A DNA stretch of 64,000 bases from Nitrospirillum viridazoti CBAmc (GCF_000730165.1 NZ_CP022110.1:1557501-1621500); one strand, 5' to 3'. Numbered from the stretch's first letter, positions 1 to 10,038 are shown. Program-made: numbers and translations. Notes: a model not told the origin generated them from the sequence alone.

Positions 1-900
<900 letters not shown>

Positions 901-924
901 CGCGCACCATTCGAGTCCCAAACA

Positions 925-958
925 AAAACCCCGGGGCGAACGCTCCGGGGTTTTCCTT
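925..958. terminator. Bidirectional intrinsic terminator between hppA and bamE
   Basis: Arms AAAACCCCGG (925-934) and CCGGGGTTTT (945-954) pair perfectly around a short loop, with T-rich sequence on the plus side and A-rich sequence on the other. It lies between two convergent genes and can serve both. Confidence 0.85.
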
Positions 959-978
959 ATTCCATATCGGGGGGCGCT

Positions 979-1461
979 TTAGCCGCCACCCTTCTTCTTC
1001 TTGTCATCCTTCTTCTTCTCGCGGTTGAGGTTGCCCATCAACTGCTCCAGGAAGGTGACCTCGTGGCCGGCCGTCGGGGTCTCGCGGTCCTCGGGGCTGA
1101 TGTCCTGCTGCTGGGCCAGGTCGACGTCACCGACGGTGCTGACCACACCCTGGTCGTTGAAGCTGACCTGCAACACCCGCTGCTGCACGACATCGGGATC
1201 GAAGAAGGCTTCGTTCTCGGTGATGGCGCCGATGTAGTACCAGACGTTGGCGTCCAGCGTGCTGGTGGTGCTGGGCGACCCCAGCGCCTTCTGCACATCT
1301 TCCTTGGTGCTGGTCCCCGGATGGACGTCGGCCAAGCGGCGGTCTTCCACCAGATTGCCGCGGTTGTTCACCGTGGGGGTGCAGGCCGTCAGCCCGATCC
1401 CGAGCAGGCCCACGCCAATCAGGCCGGCGGGAGACAGCAACTTAAGGGTCTTGTTCGGCAT
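979..1461 (-). CDS. bamE: BamE-like outer membrane assembly lipoprotein (SmpA/OmlA family)
   Basis: A 160-residue lipoprotein. The N-terminus is a hydrophobic signal ending in the lipobox LTAC with Cys27 as the predicted lipidated residue. It is followed by the SmpA/OmlA fold: VHPGTSTKEDVQKALGSPS, then a WYYIG strand typical of BamE. BamE is an accessory lipoprotein of the BAM complex that inserts beta-barrel proteins in the outer membrane. The C-terminus is a Lys/Gly-rich tail (KKKDDKKKKGGG) not needed by the fold. The gene converges on hppA and diverges from the cytochrome chaperone gene. No strong ribosome site was seen upstream of the ATG at 1461. Confidence 0.85.
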   Translation of the reverse strand: MPNKTLKLLSPAGLIGVGLLGIGLTACTPTVNNRGNLVEDRRLADVHPGTSTKEDVQKALGSPSTTSTLDANVWYYIGAITENEAFFDPDVVQQRVLQVSFNDQGVVSTVGDVDLAQQQDISPEDRETPTAGHEVTFLEQLMGNLNREKKKDDKKKKGGG

Positions 1462-1708
1462 GGTCTAAGACGTTAATCCCAAGAACGTTGATCGCGGGTC
1501 GGCCCCGTTCCACGATTGAGGCACCGCCCGTCCGTCGCGGGGGATGCGATAATCCGGAGATTGAGGACCAACCGGCCCGGGTTCCAGGCCATCCCCGTCC
1601 GGCGTGACGTCCCTCGTCACGCTTGACCGGTGGACGACCACCCCCCATCTGGCCGGTGACAATCGCACCAGCCGCTTTGTCCTGTCAACGAAAGCCGGGT
1701 TCCGCGCC

Positions 1709-2269
1709 GTGATCGCCTTGCTGAAGTCCCTGTTCAGCCGCAACCGCCACCAGGCGGCCGTGTTGCGTCTCTATGCCGGCATCGTCGACCAGGCGCGCCG
1801 GCCGGAATTCTATACGGCGGCGGCGGGCCACGCCCGGGGGGTGCCCGACACGGTGGAGGGCCGGTTCGAGGTGGTGGCCTTGCACGCTTGGCTGGTGATG
1901 CGCCGGCTGGCGGCCGAGGGGCCGGATCTGGCGGCCCTCAACCAGGCCCTGTTCGATCATATGTTCACCGACCTGGACTTCAGCCTGCGGGAGCTGGGCG
2001 CCAGCGAGATGGTGGTGGGCAAGAAGGTCAAGGATCTGGGCACGCACTTCTATGGCCGGGCCGACGCCTACGAATCGGGCTTGAAGGGCGGGGCGGGGAA
2101 GCTGGAAGCGGCGCTGGACCGCAACCTCTTCGGCTCCACCCTGCCGGACGGGCCGGAGGTGGCGGCCGTGGCGGCATATGTCCGAACCTGTGCCGACCGG
2201 TTGGGCGCCCTGCCGGCGGCCGACCTGCTGGCGCGCGGGCCCACCTTCGCCCCCGCGCCCGTGTTTTGA
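1709..2269 (+). CDS. Ubiquinol-cytochrome c chaperone family protein (CBP3-like)
   Basis: The protein matches the alphaproteobacterial CBP3/UQCC1-like family (ubiquinol-cytochrome c chaperone), which assists biogenesis of cytochrome b of the bc1 complex. Recognisable features are the block HAWLVMRRL, the downstream LFDHMFTDLDFSLRELG motif and VGKKVKDLGTHFYGR. The open frame extends back to a GTG at 1604, but those 35 residues look non-coding. I chose GTG 1709, with TTG 1718 as alternative, because family members begin close to the LKSLF segment. No clear Shine-Dalgarno sequence supports any start. The DUF177 gene follows 27 bases downstream, suggesting one transcript. Confidence 0.75.
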   Translation: MIALLKSLFSRNRHQAAVLRLYAGIVDQARRPEFYTAAAGHARGVPDTVEGRFEVVALHAWLVMRRLAAEGPDLAALNQALFDHMFTDLDFSLRELGASEMVVGKKVKDLGTHFYGRADAYESGLKGGAGKLEAALDRNLFGSTLPDGPEVAAVAAYVRTCADRLGALPAADLLARGPTFAPAPVF

Positions 2270-2296
2270 CTTCTTAAGAGTGTGGAGTTGCGCGTC

Positions 2297-2947
2297 ATGG
2301 CCGACATGGCCCCTGAATTTTCCCGACCCGTTATCGCCGACAAGGTGTCCGCCCGCGAGAGCGTGGAGAAGATCACGGCCACCCCGGCGGAGCGCGCCGC
2401 GCTGGCCAAGCGCCTGGATCTCGTGACGCTGGACAGCCTGACGGCTCTGGTGCGCCTGCGCCGTATCCGGGGCGGCCAGATGGTGCGTGTCACCGGCGAG
2501 TTGGAGGCCGAGGTGGTGCAGAGCTGCGTGGTGACGCTTGAGCCGCTGCCGGCCCATGTGCGCGACACCTTCCAGGCCCTGTTCGCCCCGGCCCATCTGG
2601 TGCCCAAGGACGAGGACGAGCTGGATAACTTGGGCCTGGACGATGAGGCCGACCCGCCCGAGCCCATCGAGAACGGCCGCATCGACATCGGCGAGCTGGT
2701 CGCCCAGCACCTGTCGCTGGCCCTCGACCCCTATCCCCGCAAGGCGGATGCCGAGCGCTTCGTGCATGTGGAGGATTGGGAAGGCGAGGGCGAATTCCCC
2801 GACGCGCCCAATGAACCGCCCCCGGATATGGAAGGTGCGGATGAAGTGGAGTCGCCAGCCGACGACGCGGCGGCTCCGGCCCGGGACGCCGGTGAGGAGA
2901 AGCCGAATCCCTTTGCCGCCCTTGCGAAGCTGCGGCCCAAGACTTAA
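2297..2947 (+). CDS. DUF177 family protein (YceD-like, 23S rRNA accumulation)
   Basis: The 216-residue protein shows the DUF177 core: LVRLRRIRGGQMVRVTGELE, then VVQSCVVTLEPLP, and the later acidic region with IDIGELVAQHLSLALDPYP. Bacterial YceD proteins affect 23S rRNA accumulation, and their genes almost always precede rpmF, as here. The tail from about residue 170 is acidic and Pro/Ala-rich, probably disordered. An upstream GTG at 2282 is in frame, but the purine-rich GTGGAG overlapping it sits correctly as ribosome site for ATG 2297, so I use the latter. Confidence 0.85.
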   Translation: MADMAPEFSRPVIADKVSARESVEKITATPAERAALAKRLDLVTLDSLTALVRLRRIRGGQMVRVTGELEAEVVQSCVVTLEPLPAHVRDTFQALFAPAHLVPKDEDELDNLGLDDEADPPEPIENGRIDIGELVAQHLSLALDPYPRKADAERFVHVEDWEGEGEFPDAPNEPPPDMEGADEVESPADDAAAPARDAGEEKPNPFAALAKLRPKT

Positions 2948-3185
2948 TTTGGTCTTTGGCGCTTGCCCTTGCCGGGGATTTCGAGTACTTAAAGCGCCCT
3001 GTTTGATCCGGTCCAGGGTTGGGCCGGGTTCGTTGTCGTTTGACCCCATATCGTTTTCCGCAAGCCCGTCCCCAGTAAATTGGGGGTGGGAAAAGGATGA
3101 CGGTTTCGCTAAAGCATGGGGCCTGACGATGGTTAGCAAGACGGCACATGAGTGGTCGTCTTAATCGAGTAGAGAGTAGACGATC

Positions 3186-3377
3186 ATGGCCGTTCCTAAG
3201 AAAAAGACCTCCCAGTCTCGCCGCAACATGCGCCGTTCGCACCACGCCATCAGCGCCGGTGCGCACCACGAGTGCAGCAACTGCGGTGAGCTGACCCGCC
3301 CGCATCACGTCTGTGGCTCCTGCGGCCACTACGACGGCCGTGAGGTCGTCGTCGATACTGCTACCGCTGCCGCCTGA
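3186..3377 (+). CDS. rpmF: 50S ribosomal protein L32
   Basis: A 63-residue ribosomal protein starting [20 protein letters not shown], the standard L32 N-terminus. A zinc-ribbon-like CSNC...CGSC pair follows. The 238-base gap after the DUF177 gene probably carries a separate promoter for the rpmF-plsX-fabH group. The purine-rich AGAGAGTAGA upstream acts as ribosome site. The order DUF177-rpmF-plsX-fabH couples ribosome and membrane lipid synthesis in many proteobacteria. Confidence 0.97.
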   Translation: MAVPKKKTSQSRRNMRRSHHAISAGAHHECSNCGELTRPHHVCGSCGHYDGREVVVDTATAAA

Positions 3378-3413
3378 TCCGGTTCGCACGGTGCTTGAGG
3401 AGGTCGCCGTCCG

Positions 3414-4487
3414 GTGAGCACACGCCTGCGAATCGCCCTGGATGCGATGGGCGGCGATCATGCCCCGGACATGGTGGTGGACGGCGCGGATATCGCGCGC
3501 GAACGCTGCCCGAATGTCGACTTCCTGTTCGTTGGTGACGAGCAGCGCATCAACGCGCTGCTTGACGCCCGGCCGGCACTGAAGGCGATCTCCCAGGTTC
3601 GCCATACAGCTGACGTTGTGGCCATGGACGCGAAACCGTCCGTGGCCCTTCGTTCTGGGCGCGGCTCCAGCATGCGCCTGGCGATCGACGCCGTGGCGTC
3701 GGGGGAGGCGGCCAGCGTCGTTTCCGCCGGCAACACCGGCGCGCTGATGGCCATGGCCAAGTTCGTGCTGAAGACTCTGCCGGGGATCGACCGGCCGGCC
3801 ATCGCGTCCATGCTGCCCACCATGCGGGGCGACTGCGTGATGCTGGATCTGGGCGCCAACCTGGAATGCGACGCCGACAACCTGGTGCAGTTCGCGGTGC
3901 TGGGCACCGTGTTCGCCCAGACGGTGCTGGGCCTGCTGGAACCCACCATCGGCCTGCTTAATGTGGGATCGGAGGAGCAGAAGGGCCATGAGGCCATTCG
4001 CACCGCCGCCTCCGCCCTGCGCGCCACGCCGCTGGCCCGCAACTTCCACGGCTTCGTGGAAGGCACCGACATCGCCGCCGGCACGGTGGACGTGGTCGTG
4101 ACCGATGGGTTCACCGGCAACGTCGCCCTGAAGACGGCCGAGGGCACCGGCAAGCTGTTCGGCGAATTCCTGCGCCGTACCTTCCAATCCTCCCTGCTGG
4201 CCAAGCTGGGCTATCTGCTGGCCCGCACCGCCTTCAACAAGCTGCGCCAGCGCATGGATCCCCGCCGGTACAACGGCGCGATGTTCCTGGGTCTGCAAGG
4301 CGTGTGCGTGAAAAGCCACGGCGGCACCGACGGGCTGGGCTTCGCCAACGCCATCTGCGTGGCGGTGGACCTGGTCCAGCACGGCTTCAACGAGAAAATC
4401 CGCAAGGAACTGGCCTTGCTGCAGGAAAGCCTGCAGGCGGCGTCCGCCGCCGCTTCCGGTTCCGACCCCCAGGCCGTTGCCCAGTGA
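3414..4487 (+). CDS. plsX: Phosphate acyltransferase PlsX
   Basis: A 357-residue enzyme converting acyl-ACP and phosphate to acyl-phosphate for phospholipid synthesis by PlsY. Family features are the N-terminal RIALDAMGGDHAPDMVVDGA, the segment SVVSAGNTGALMA, the block LLNVGSEEQKGHE and the C-terminal GGTDGLGFANAI. It starts with GTG at 3414, supported by a near-perfect GAGGAGG ribosome site at 3397-3403. Only 36 bases separate it from rpmF and 29 from fabH, so the three are probably co-transcribed. Confidence 0.96.
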   Translation: MSTRLRIALDAMGGDHAPDMVVDGADIARERCPNVDFLFVGDEQRINALLDARPALKAISQVRHTADVVAMDAKPSVALRSGRGSSMRLAIDAVASGEAASVVSAGNTGALMAMAKFVLKTLPGIDRPAIASMLPTMRGDCVMLDLGANLECDADNLVQFAVLGTVFAQTVLGLLEPTIGLLNVGSEEQKGHEAIRTAASALRATPLARNFHGFVEGTDIAAGTVDVVVTDGFTGNVALKTAEGTGKLFGEFLRRTFQSSLLAKLGYLLARTAFNKLRQRMDPRRYNGAMFLGLQGVCVKSHGGTDGLGFANAICVAVDLVQHGFNEKIRKELALLQESLQAASAAASGSDPQAVAQ

Positions 4488-4516
4488 CGGCTTATCCCCT
4501 GACGGCTGGTTGAACG

Positions 4517-5491
4517 ATGGTAATGCGCTCCGTGATCGTGGGCTGCGGCTCTTACCTGCCCGCCCGCGTCTTGACCAACGACGACCTCGCCAAGATGGTC
4601 GACACCTCGGACGAGTGGATCACCCAGCGCACCGGCATCCGCAGCCGCCACATCGCCGCCGAGGGCGAGATGACCTCCGACCTGGCGCTGGCCGCCGCCA
4701 AGGCCGCCTTGGCCCATGGCAACGTCGCGGTGGATGAGCTGGACCTGATCGTCCTGGCCACCGCCACCCCCGACCAGACCTTCCCCGCCACCGCCGCCAA
4801 GGTGCAGGCGGCCTTGGGCATGACCCGGGGCGCCGCCTTCGACGTGCAGGCCGTCTGCTCCGGCTTCATCTACGCCCTGTCGGTGGCCGACAACTTCATC
4901 AAGGCCGGCCAGGCGCGCACGGTGCTGGTGATCGGCGCCGAGACCTTCTCCCGCATCCTGGACTGGAACGACCGCGCCACCTGCGTGCTGTTCGGCGACG
5001 GCGCCGGCGCCGTGGTGCTGCGCGCCGAGGAAGGCGAGGGCACGGCCGCCGACCGCGGCATCCTGTCCACCCACCTGCATTCCGATGGCCGCCATCACGA
5101 CCTGCTGTATGTCGACGGCGGTCCGTCCTCCACCCAGACCGTGGGCCATGTGCGCATGGCGGGGCAGGAGGTGTTCAAGCACGCCGTGGTCAACCTGGCC
5201 GAGGTGGTGGGTGAGGCGCTGGAGGCCAACGGCCTGACACCCGCCGACCTGAACTGGCTGGTGCCCCACCAGGCCAACCGCCGCATCATCGAGAACACCG
5301 GCCGCAAGCTGAAGATGGATCCCGCCCAGGTGGTGATGACCGTGGACCACCACGGCAACACCTCGGCCGCGTCCATTCCCTTGGCTCTGTGCGAGGCCGT
5401 GGCCGATGGTCGCATCCAGCGGGGCGAGCTTGTCCTGCTGGAGGCCATGGGCGGCGGTTTCACCTGGGGCGCCGCGCTGGTTCGCTTCTAG
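4517..5491 (+). CDS. fabH: 3-oxoacyl-ACP synthase III (KAS III)
   Basis: A 324-residue condensing enzyme that starts fatty acid synthesis from acetyl-CoA and malonyl-ACP. The catalytic triad is visible: Cys114 in VQAVCSGF, His251 in VPHQANRR and Asn281 in DHHGNTSAA. The glycine-rich C-terminus [13 protein letters not shown] is typical. A second in-frame ATG at 4523 could also be used. A stable hairpin with a short T run follows the stop and should end the rpmF-plsX-fabH transcript. Confidence 0.97.
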   Translation: MVMRSVIVGCGSYLPARVLTNDDLAKMVDTSDEWITQRTGIRSRHIAAEGEMTSDLALAAAKAALAHGNVAVDELDLIVLATATPDQTFPATAAKVQAALGMTRGAAFDVQAVCSGFIYALSVADNFIKAGQARTVLVIGAETFSRILDWNDRATCVLFGDGAGAVVLRAEEGEGTAADRGILSTHLHSDGRHHDLLYVDGGPSSTQTVGHVRMAGQEVFKHAVVNLAEVVGEALEANGLTPADLNWLVPHQANRRIIENTGRKLKMDPAQVVMTVDHHGNTSAASIPLALCEAVADGRIQRGELVLLEAMGGGFTWGAALVRF

Positions 5492-5549
5492 GCCGGGCCA
5501 CTCATCCGCGGACTCACGCCGGCCGGCAAATCCGATTACCGATGTATTC

Positions 5550-5579
5550 AAGGGGCGTCCCGCCGGGGCGCCCCTTTGC
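5550..5579 (+). terminator. Intrinsic terminator after fabH
   Basis: Arms AAGGGGCGTCCC (5550-5561) and GGGGCGCCCCTT (5565-5576) form a 12-bp stem with one G-U pair, a three-base loop and a short T run. It lies about 60 bases after the fabH stop. Confidence 0.75.
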
Positions 5580-5770
5580 CATTGCGGTGACAGCCCTTCC
5601 GCTTTCGCGGCGCACCATTCTTGGGTGCTCTGCAACAGCCGTTTCGCCCTGACGGATGGTCTAGCCGAATCTGACAAAACTTTGGCAAACCTTTGGAATT
5701 GACGGCTTTCCCGCCTGGCATTACCGTTCCCGCAGTTGGCGAAGGGGCCACTGGTTGAGGGAGGGCACCC

Positions 5771-6082
5771 ATGGGAGATCACACCGTCACGCGCGCTCAG
5801 TTGAGCGAGGCCGTCTACCAAGAGGTAGGGCTGTCGCGGAATGAGTCCGCCGATTTGGTGGAAAGCGTGCTGGATGAGATCGCTTCCGCCTTGGGGCGGG
5901 GGGAAATGGTCAAGATTTCCTCCTTCGGGAGCTTCTCCGTGCGGTCCAAGGGCGAGCGCATCGGCCGCAACCCCAAGACGGGTGAAGAGGTGCCGATCCT
6001 GCCCCGCCGCGTCCTGGTGTTCCGCGCCAGCCACGTGCTGAAGAACCGCATCAACGAAGTCCTGTCGGCCAACGAGCACTAA
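5771..6082 (+). CDS. ihfA: Integration host factor alpha subunit
   Basis: A 103-residue DNA-bending protein of the HU/IHF family. The signature [12 protein letters not shown] lies in the DNA-inserting arm, and the N-terminal [19 protein letters not shown] is typical of the alpha subunit. IHF works as a heterodimer with IhfB (not in the window) in replication, recombination and promoter architecture. GAGGGAGGGC immediately upstream provides the ribosome site. The MerR-type regulator starts three bases after its stop, so both are probably translated from one message. Confidence 0.96.
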   Translation: MGDHTVTRAQLSEAVYQEVGLSRNESADLVESVLDEIASALGRGEMVKISSFGSFSVRSKGERIGRNPKTGEEVPILPRRVLVFRASHVLKNRINEVLSANEH

Positions 6083-6085
6083 GTC

Positions 6086-6898
6086 ATGTCCGGCATGCCC
6101 GCGCCTGAGCCCCGGATACCGGCTGAAGACATGTCGGCTGATGGTGTCGAAACCGGGGACGACCTCGTCGCGCCCGACATGACGGACGCGGCCGATGGGG
6201 TGGTGGCGGACACGGACATCGAATCCGACCTCCCGGATGAGATGGGTCCGGATGAGGCGGGAAACGAGATGCCGGTGGCTGATCGCGGCCGCGCGGGGAC
6301 CAAGTCGCCCACCGCCTTCCGCACCATCAGCGAGGTGTCGGCGGAGTTGGACGTACCGCAGCATGTGCTGCGCTTCTGGGAAACCAAGTTCCCCCACATC
6401 CGCCCCCTGAAGCGCGGCGGCGGCCGGCGCTATTACCGCCCGGACGATGTGGAGCTGCTGCGCCGAATCCAGGTGCTGCTCTATAAGGAAGGGTACACCA
6501 TCAAGGGCGTGCAGCGTCTGCTGCGCACCGGCGGTGGTCGCACGTTGCCCCCTAATGCCCCCATCAGCGAGTCCGCCGGCGGCGCTGAAGAGGCCGCCGA
6601 GGCTGCGGATGAGAGCTGGGTCGAACCGGCACCGCCATCCCCGCCGCCCGCGCCCCGTGCGCAGCCGGAGGAGAAGCTGCGCATCATCGGTCTGTTCGAC
6701 CACGATCCCGAGGCGGATCCCGAATGGTCGCGCACGCCGCCATCCGCGCCGGAGCCTGCGGCCCCCCGCGCCCATGAGCTGCGCCGGGCCCCCACGGAAA
6801 AGGTGGAGAAGGGCCTGTCAGCCCCGAAGCGTGAGGCGCTGGGCCAGGTGCTGGCGGACCTGGAAGAGATTCGCGACCTGCTGCGCCGCGTGGTGTAA
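6086..6898 (+). CDS. MerR family transcriptional regulator downstream of ihfA
   Basis: A 270-residue protein with a MerR-type winged helix-turn-helix at about residues 79-148 ([26 protein letters not shown], then [35 protein letters not shown]). The first 75 residues are acidic, and residues 150-240 are Pro/Ala/Glu-rich; both look disordered. No effector domain or metal-binding cysteines are visible, so the signal is unknown. The ihfA-merR-tRNA-Pro order is widespread in alphaproteobacteria. Three bases separate it from ihfA. The first 20 codons could be trimmed by later in-frame ATGs. Confidence 0.85.
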   Translation: MSGMPAPEPRIPAEDMSADGVETGDDLVAPDMTDAADGVVADTDIESDLPDEMGPDEAGNEMPVADRGRAGTKSPTAFRTISEVSAELDVPQHVLRFWETKFPHIRPLKRGGGRRYYRPDDVELLRRIQVLLYKEGYTIKGVQRLLRTGGGRTLPPNAPISESAGGAEEAAEAADESWVEPAPPSPPPAPRAQPEEKLRIIGLFDHDPEADPEWSRTPPSAPEPAAPRAHELRRAPTEKVEKGLSAPKREALGQVLADLEEIRDLLRRVV

Positions 6899-7172
6899 GC
6901 AGCGCTCCCCCACCGCTATATGCGCCCCCGTATTAATCCCGTCTTGGCGGTGTCGCCCGCGCGGCTGTTCCTGCCCGTCGTCCGGTGCCTGGCGCGAGCG
7001 GGGTAACGAACAGCGTCGTCAAGCCGCCCGGGAAAGGTGATCCGATAAGCCTCCCGAGCCCGCTTTGGTGGTCCAATGCTTTTGGATCGCGCCAAAACGG
7101 GTCGGTAACTCGTTGATATAAAAATAGAAAATAAGAAAATTCATTTTTTTGACGTTTAGGCGTCCAACGCCG

Positions 7173-7201
7173 TTGCATCTGGTGAATCTCGTGGCTATAG
7201 T
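7173..7201 (+). promoter_or_regulatory. Sigma-70 promoter for tRNA-Pro
   Basis: A -35 box TTGCAT (7173-7178) and -10 box TATAGT (7196-7201) are separated by exactly 17 bases, about 40 bases upstream of the tRNA. An A/T-rich tract at 7118-7150, rare in this GC-rich DNA, may act as an UP element. The whole 6899-7242 gap carries no gene that I can support. Confidence 0.7.
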
Positions 7202-7242
7202 CCGCGCCCGAACCGCAGCCTACCGCGGTTCACTCGAGAGGT

Positions 7243-7319
7243 CGGAGCGTAGCGCAGCCTGGTAGCGCATCAGACTGGGGGTCTGGGGGTCGCAGGTTCG
7301 AATCCTGTCGCTCCGACCA
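7243..7319 (+). tRNA. tRNA-Pro (anticodon GGG)
   Basis: A 77-base cloverleaf with encoded CCA end. The acceptor arms CGGAGCG and CGCTCCG pair, the D arm is GCGCAGCCTGGTAGCGC, and the T arm carries GGTTCGAATCC. The anticodon loop CTGGGGG places GGG at 7277-7279, reading Pro codons CCC/CCU. It is preceded by its own sigma-70 promoter and followed by a terminator hairpin. No integrase or duplicated 3' end is nearby, so it does not look like a used attachment site. Confidence 0.97.
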
Positions 7320-7337
7320 TCTCTCGAAACCATGAAG

Positions 7338-7374
7338 ACGGCGCCGGTCCCGTGAAGGACCAGGCGCCGTTTCC
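7338..7374. terminator. Terminator after tRNA-Pro
   Basis: Nested arms ACGGCGCC/GGCGCCGT and GGTCC/GGACC form a long hairpin (7338-7370) with one bulge, ending at a short T-rich stretch. It lies between the tRNA and a convergent small gene and can serve both. Confidence 0.7.
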
Positions 7375-7377
7375 ATT

Positions 7378-7710
7378 TCAGGCACTTGTTTCCCCTGTGA
7401 CCACCCTCCCGTCCGCCTTCCTGCGCGCCGGGGCCCGGCCGCACACGGCGCGGCCGGCATCCGTCAGGCGGCAGACCAGCCAATCGGGCTTCAGCGGGTT
7501 GCTGAACCACGGGGTGGCCCAGCCGGCCTCCAGGCAAGATTTCACCGTGGCGGCGGTGACCTTGCTGCCATCCGCCCAGAACAGGGGCAGCTTGCCGCCG
7601 GCCTGGTCCAGGCCGCGCCGCAGCCAGCGTTTCTGCACGGGCGTGGGAAGAAGTGGGGGCGGGGCCTCGTGCATGGGTGTTTCAGGAACAGCTGCCTTGC
7701 CGCGCGCCAT
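7378..7710 (-). CDS. Conserved hypothetical protein, 110 residues
   Basis: I recognise no named domain. The conserved-looking core is VQKRWLRRGLDQAGGKLPLFWADG, then KVTAATVKSCLEAGWATPWF and LVCRLTDAGRAV, which together suggest a small helical winged-helix-like fold. The frame is open further upstream to 7839, but the ATG at 7710 is preceded by GGGGAG at good spacing, and the upstream part looks non-coding. It converges on tRNA-Pro and diverges from cutA. Confidence 0.6.
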   Translation of the reverse strand: MARGKAAVPETPMHEAPPPLLPTPVQKRWLRRGLDQAGGKLPLFWADGSKVTAATVKSCLEAGWATPWFSNPLKPDWLVCRLTDAGRAVCGRAPARRKADGRVVTGETSA

Positions 7711-7893
7711 GCCCAGTCTCCCCGTCAATCGGCCCATTCGGAACCGCCACGCCCTTTGGGCATGGCGCGGGGCCCGCCGGTATCTTACGCTGACGGGACC
7801 GGGCGTCAAACGGCCCCCTGCGCCAGGTGCTTGCGGCACCGGACGGCTGGCGGCGGCATCCGGGCGGAATATCTTCGAACCGAGAGGTGGGTG

Positions 7894-8226
7894 ATGGCGG
7901 CGTTCCTGGTCTATATGACGGCGGCCTCGCGGGAGGAGGCGGAGACCATCGGCCGGGCGCTGGTGGAGGAGCGGTTGGCCGCCTGCGTCAACATCCTAGG
8001 CGCCAGCCAGTCCATCTATCGCTGGAAGGATGGGGTGGAAACGGCGGCGGAGGTGGCCTTCATCGCCAAGACCCGCGCCGACCGGTTCGAGGCGCTGACC
8101 AAGCGGGTCAAGGCGCTGCACAGCTACGACACGCCTTGCATCGTCGCCCTGCCGGTGGTGTCGGGCAATCCGGGCTTCCTGGAGTGGATCGCCGCCTCGG
8201 CGGCACCCGACGCCACCCACGACTAG
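7894..8226 (+). CDS. cutA: CutA-like divalent cation tolerance protein
   Basis: A 110-residue protein with the CutA trimer signature: the N-terminal strand FLVYMTAASREEAETIGRALVEERLAACVNI, then YRWKDGVETAAEVAFIAKT and the helix before LHSYDTPCIVALPV. CutA proteins form very stable trimers and have been linked to copper tolerance, though the exact role is unsettled. The purine-rich GAGAGGTGG lies just before the start; GTG at 7891 immediately before the ATG is an alternative. It converges on the CoA-binding protein gene. Confidence 0.92.
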   Translation: MAAFLVYMTAASREEAETIGRALVEERLAACVNILGASQSIYRWKDGVETAAEVAFIAKTRADRFEALTKRVKALHSYDTPCIVALPVVSGNPGFLEWIAASAAPDATHD

Positions 8227-8228
8227 GG

Positions 8229-8684
8229 TCAATCGCGCGCCTGTTCCCTGTTGGGCAGACCACCGGGGAACAGGCGGGGCAGGTCGATCTTGGGGCAGCG
8301 GTCCTGGATGACCGTGGCGCCCAATGCCCGCGCCTGGGCGGCCGATTCCTCATGGCTCACCCCCAGCGGCATCCAGATATAGGGAATGCCGCGCTGCGCC
8401 GCCTCCACCACGAAGGGGGCTATGGCCGGGGCGGCGCGGAAGATCTCCACGAAGTCCACGCCGTTGGGCAGGTCGGCCAGGGTGGCCACCACCGGTTCCC
8501 CCAGGATGGTGGTGCCGACATGGGCCGGGTGCACCGGGATGATCTTGTAGCCGTATTCCCGCTGCATGAAGGCCGGCACATAGTGCGAGGGCTTGGCCGG
8601 GTCGGGCGATATGCCGACGATGGCCACCGTCTTCGTTTTCAGGAAGACGTCGCGCAGGATGTCATCGGTGATCTTCTCGCTCAT
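8229..8684 (-). CDS. CoA-binding protein (YccU family)
   Basis: A 151-residue Rossmann-like CoA_binding domain. The nucleotide-binding turn is TVAIVGISPDPAKPSHYVP, followed by GYKIIPVHPAH and the motif YIWMPLGVSHEESA. The last section holds the conserved DRCPKI cysteine motif. Its physiological role is unknown in most bacteria. The stop lies two bases from the convergent cutA stop, a tight arrangement with no room for a separate terminator. Confidence 0.88.
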   Translation of the reverse strand: MSEKITDDILRDVFLKTKTVAIVGISPDPAKPSHYVPAFMQREYGYKIIPVHPAHVGTTILGEPVVATLADLPNGVDFVEIFRAAPAIAPFVVEAAQRGIPYIWMPLGVSHEESAAQARALGATVIQDRCPKIDLPRLFPGGLPNREQARD

Positions 8685-8789
8685 GGCTCACGGGATCCTT
8701 GTACGATAGGCAGCCACGGCAGGGTGTGCAGGGCGCCTGGGGACGGGTATACCGGACACCATAAATGGGATGAGGGGAGGGGTTTTGGA

Positions 8790-9287
8790 ATGACGGACGA
8801 CATGGACACGGGCCCCGATGCGTTGGCGCCCGACGCCAAGGCGGACGACAGGCTGGCGGCCATGGGCAAGGCGCCCGTCTTCACGCCGGTGGATTTCGAC
8901 CGCTTGCTGGAAAAGGGATTGCCCCAGGCCCATCGCGCCGGCATCCGGACGAAGGAGATGGGGCACGGCACCATCACCCTGACCATGCCGGTGTCGGAGG
9001 ACTTCCTGCGGCCGGGCGGCACCGTCTCCGGCCCGACCATGTTCGCGCTGGCCGACGTGGCGCTCTATGGCGCGGTGCTCAGCATGGCGGGGCACATCGT
9101 GCTGGCCGTCACCAGCAACATGAACATCACCTTCCTGCGCCGGCCGCCGGCCAAGCCGCTGCTGGCCTACGCCCGCATCGTGCGCATGGGCCGCAGCCTG
9201 GCCTATGGCGAGGTCACCATCCATTCCGAGGGCGAGGACGATCCCGTAGCGCACGCGACGGGCACCTATGCGATTCCGCGGGGCTGA
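8790..9287 (+). CDS. PaaI-type hotdog thioesterase
   Basis: A 165-residue single-domain hotdog protein. The segment LRPGGTVSGPTMFALADVALYGAVLS is the long central helix with the usual G-x-SGP-x5-AD pattern, and SNMNITFLRRPPAKPLLA is the following strand. Such proteins hydrolyse acyl- or aryl-CoA thioesters; the substrate is not predictable. The N-terminal 30 residues are extra and acidic. A long purine run (GAGGGGAGGGG) precedes ATG 8790 and decides the start. Confidence 0.85.
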   Translation: MTDDMDTGPDALAPDAKADDRLAAMGKAPVFTPVDFDRLLEKGLPQAHRAGIRTKEMGHGTITLTMPVSEDFLRPGGTVSGPTMFALADVALYGAVLSMAGHIVLAVTSNMNITFLRRPPAKPLLAYARIVRMGRSLAYGEVTIHSEGEDDPVAHATGTYAIPRG

Positions 9288-9411
9288 GAGGCACACCGGG
9301 CGGGCCGCCTGGGATGGTTCCGCCAATGTCCTGGATTTATTGGGGAAAACGGAAACGGCGCCGTTTCGACGGTCTTAAAAATGTCAATAAAATCAATAGG
9401 TTTGAGCTATG

Positions 9412-9492
9412 GGTATTATGATACCGCAGTGGTAAGCATTTGATGGACGGTGTCTTTTTCCCGTTGACACCCGACCGTCACCGACATAAAAA
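9412..9492 (+). promoter_or_regulatory. Promoter region of rplM-rpsI
   Basis: TTGACA (9464-9469) is followed after 16 bases by ATAAAA (9486-9491), a good sigma-70 promoter about 80 bases before the rplM start. Just upstream, GGTAT-TATG-ATACC (9412-9425) is a perfect short inverted repeat whose role is unknown. The rest of the 9288-9573 gap holds no gene. Confidence 0.65.
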
Positions 9493-9573
9493 CCGCCCAC
9501 TTCGGTGCCGGTCCCAGGAGCGGTGCCCCTGGGGCCCCTTTGGGCCCGGACCTCATTTTGAGTGAGTGCGCGG

Positions 9574-10035
9574 ATGAAAACCTTGTCTCTCAAGCCGTCT
9601 GAGATCGAGAAGAAGTGGCTTCTCATCGACGCCGACGGCCTCGTGCTCGGCCGCCTGGCCAGCATCATCTCCATGCGCCTGCGCGGCAAGCACAAGCCGA
9701 CCTACACCCCCCACATGGATTGCGGTGACAACGTCATCGTCATCAATGCGGAGAAGGTGAAGCTGACCGGCAACAAGCGCAGCGACGAAATCTTCTACTG
9801 GCACACCGGTTATGCCGGCGGCATCAAGCAGCGCAGCCTGGGCCAGATCCTGGACGGCAAGTACCCGGAGCGGGTCATCGAGAAGGCCGTCGAGCGCATG
9901 ATCACCCGCGGCCCGCTGGGCCGTCGCCAGATGGGTAACCTGCGCGTTTACAAGGGTCCGACGCATCCTCACGAAGCGCAGAACCCCGAGGTGCTGGACG
10001 TCGGCGCCCTGAATCCCAAGAACAAGGGGGCCTAA
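9574..10035 (+). CDS. rplM: 50S ribosomal protein L13
   Basis: A 153-residue ribosomal protein beginning [22 protein letters not shown]. It contains the L13 core [27 protein letters not shown] and the C-terminal [14 protein letters not shown]. The frame opens at a GTG at 9562, but the family N-terminus starts at ATG 9574. It is followed three bases later by rpsI, the universal L13-S9 pair. Confidence 0.97.
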   Translation: MKTLSLKPSEIEKKWLLIDADGLVLGRLASIISMRLRGKHKPTYTPHMDCGDNVIVINAEKVKLTGNKRSDEIFYWHTGYAGGIKQRSLGQILDGKYPERVIEKAVERMITRGPLGRRQMGNLRVYKGPTHPHEAQNPEVLDVGALNPKNKGA

Positions 10036-10038
10036 TCC

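Noticed and set aside
1685-6775. Long minus-strand open frames opposite the rpmF-plsX-fabH region (several hundred codons each)
   Set aside because: They mirror well-conserved genes on the plus strand, are rich in His, Gly, Gln and Arg as expected of antisense frames in GC-rich DNA, and show no domain or ribosome site.
7243-7319. tRNA-Pro as an integration site for a mobile island
   Set aside because: No integrase gene, no repeated tRNA 3' end and ordinary housekeeping genes downstream.
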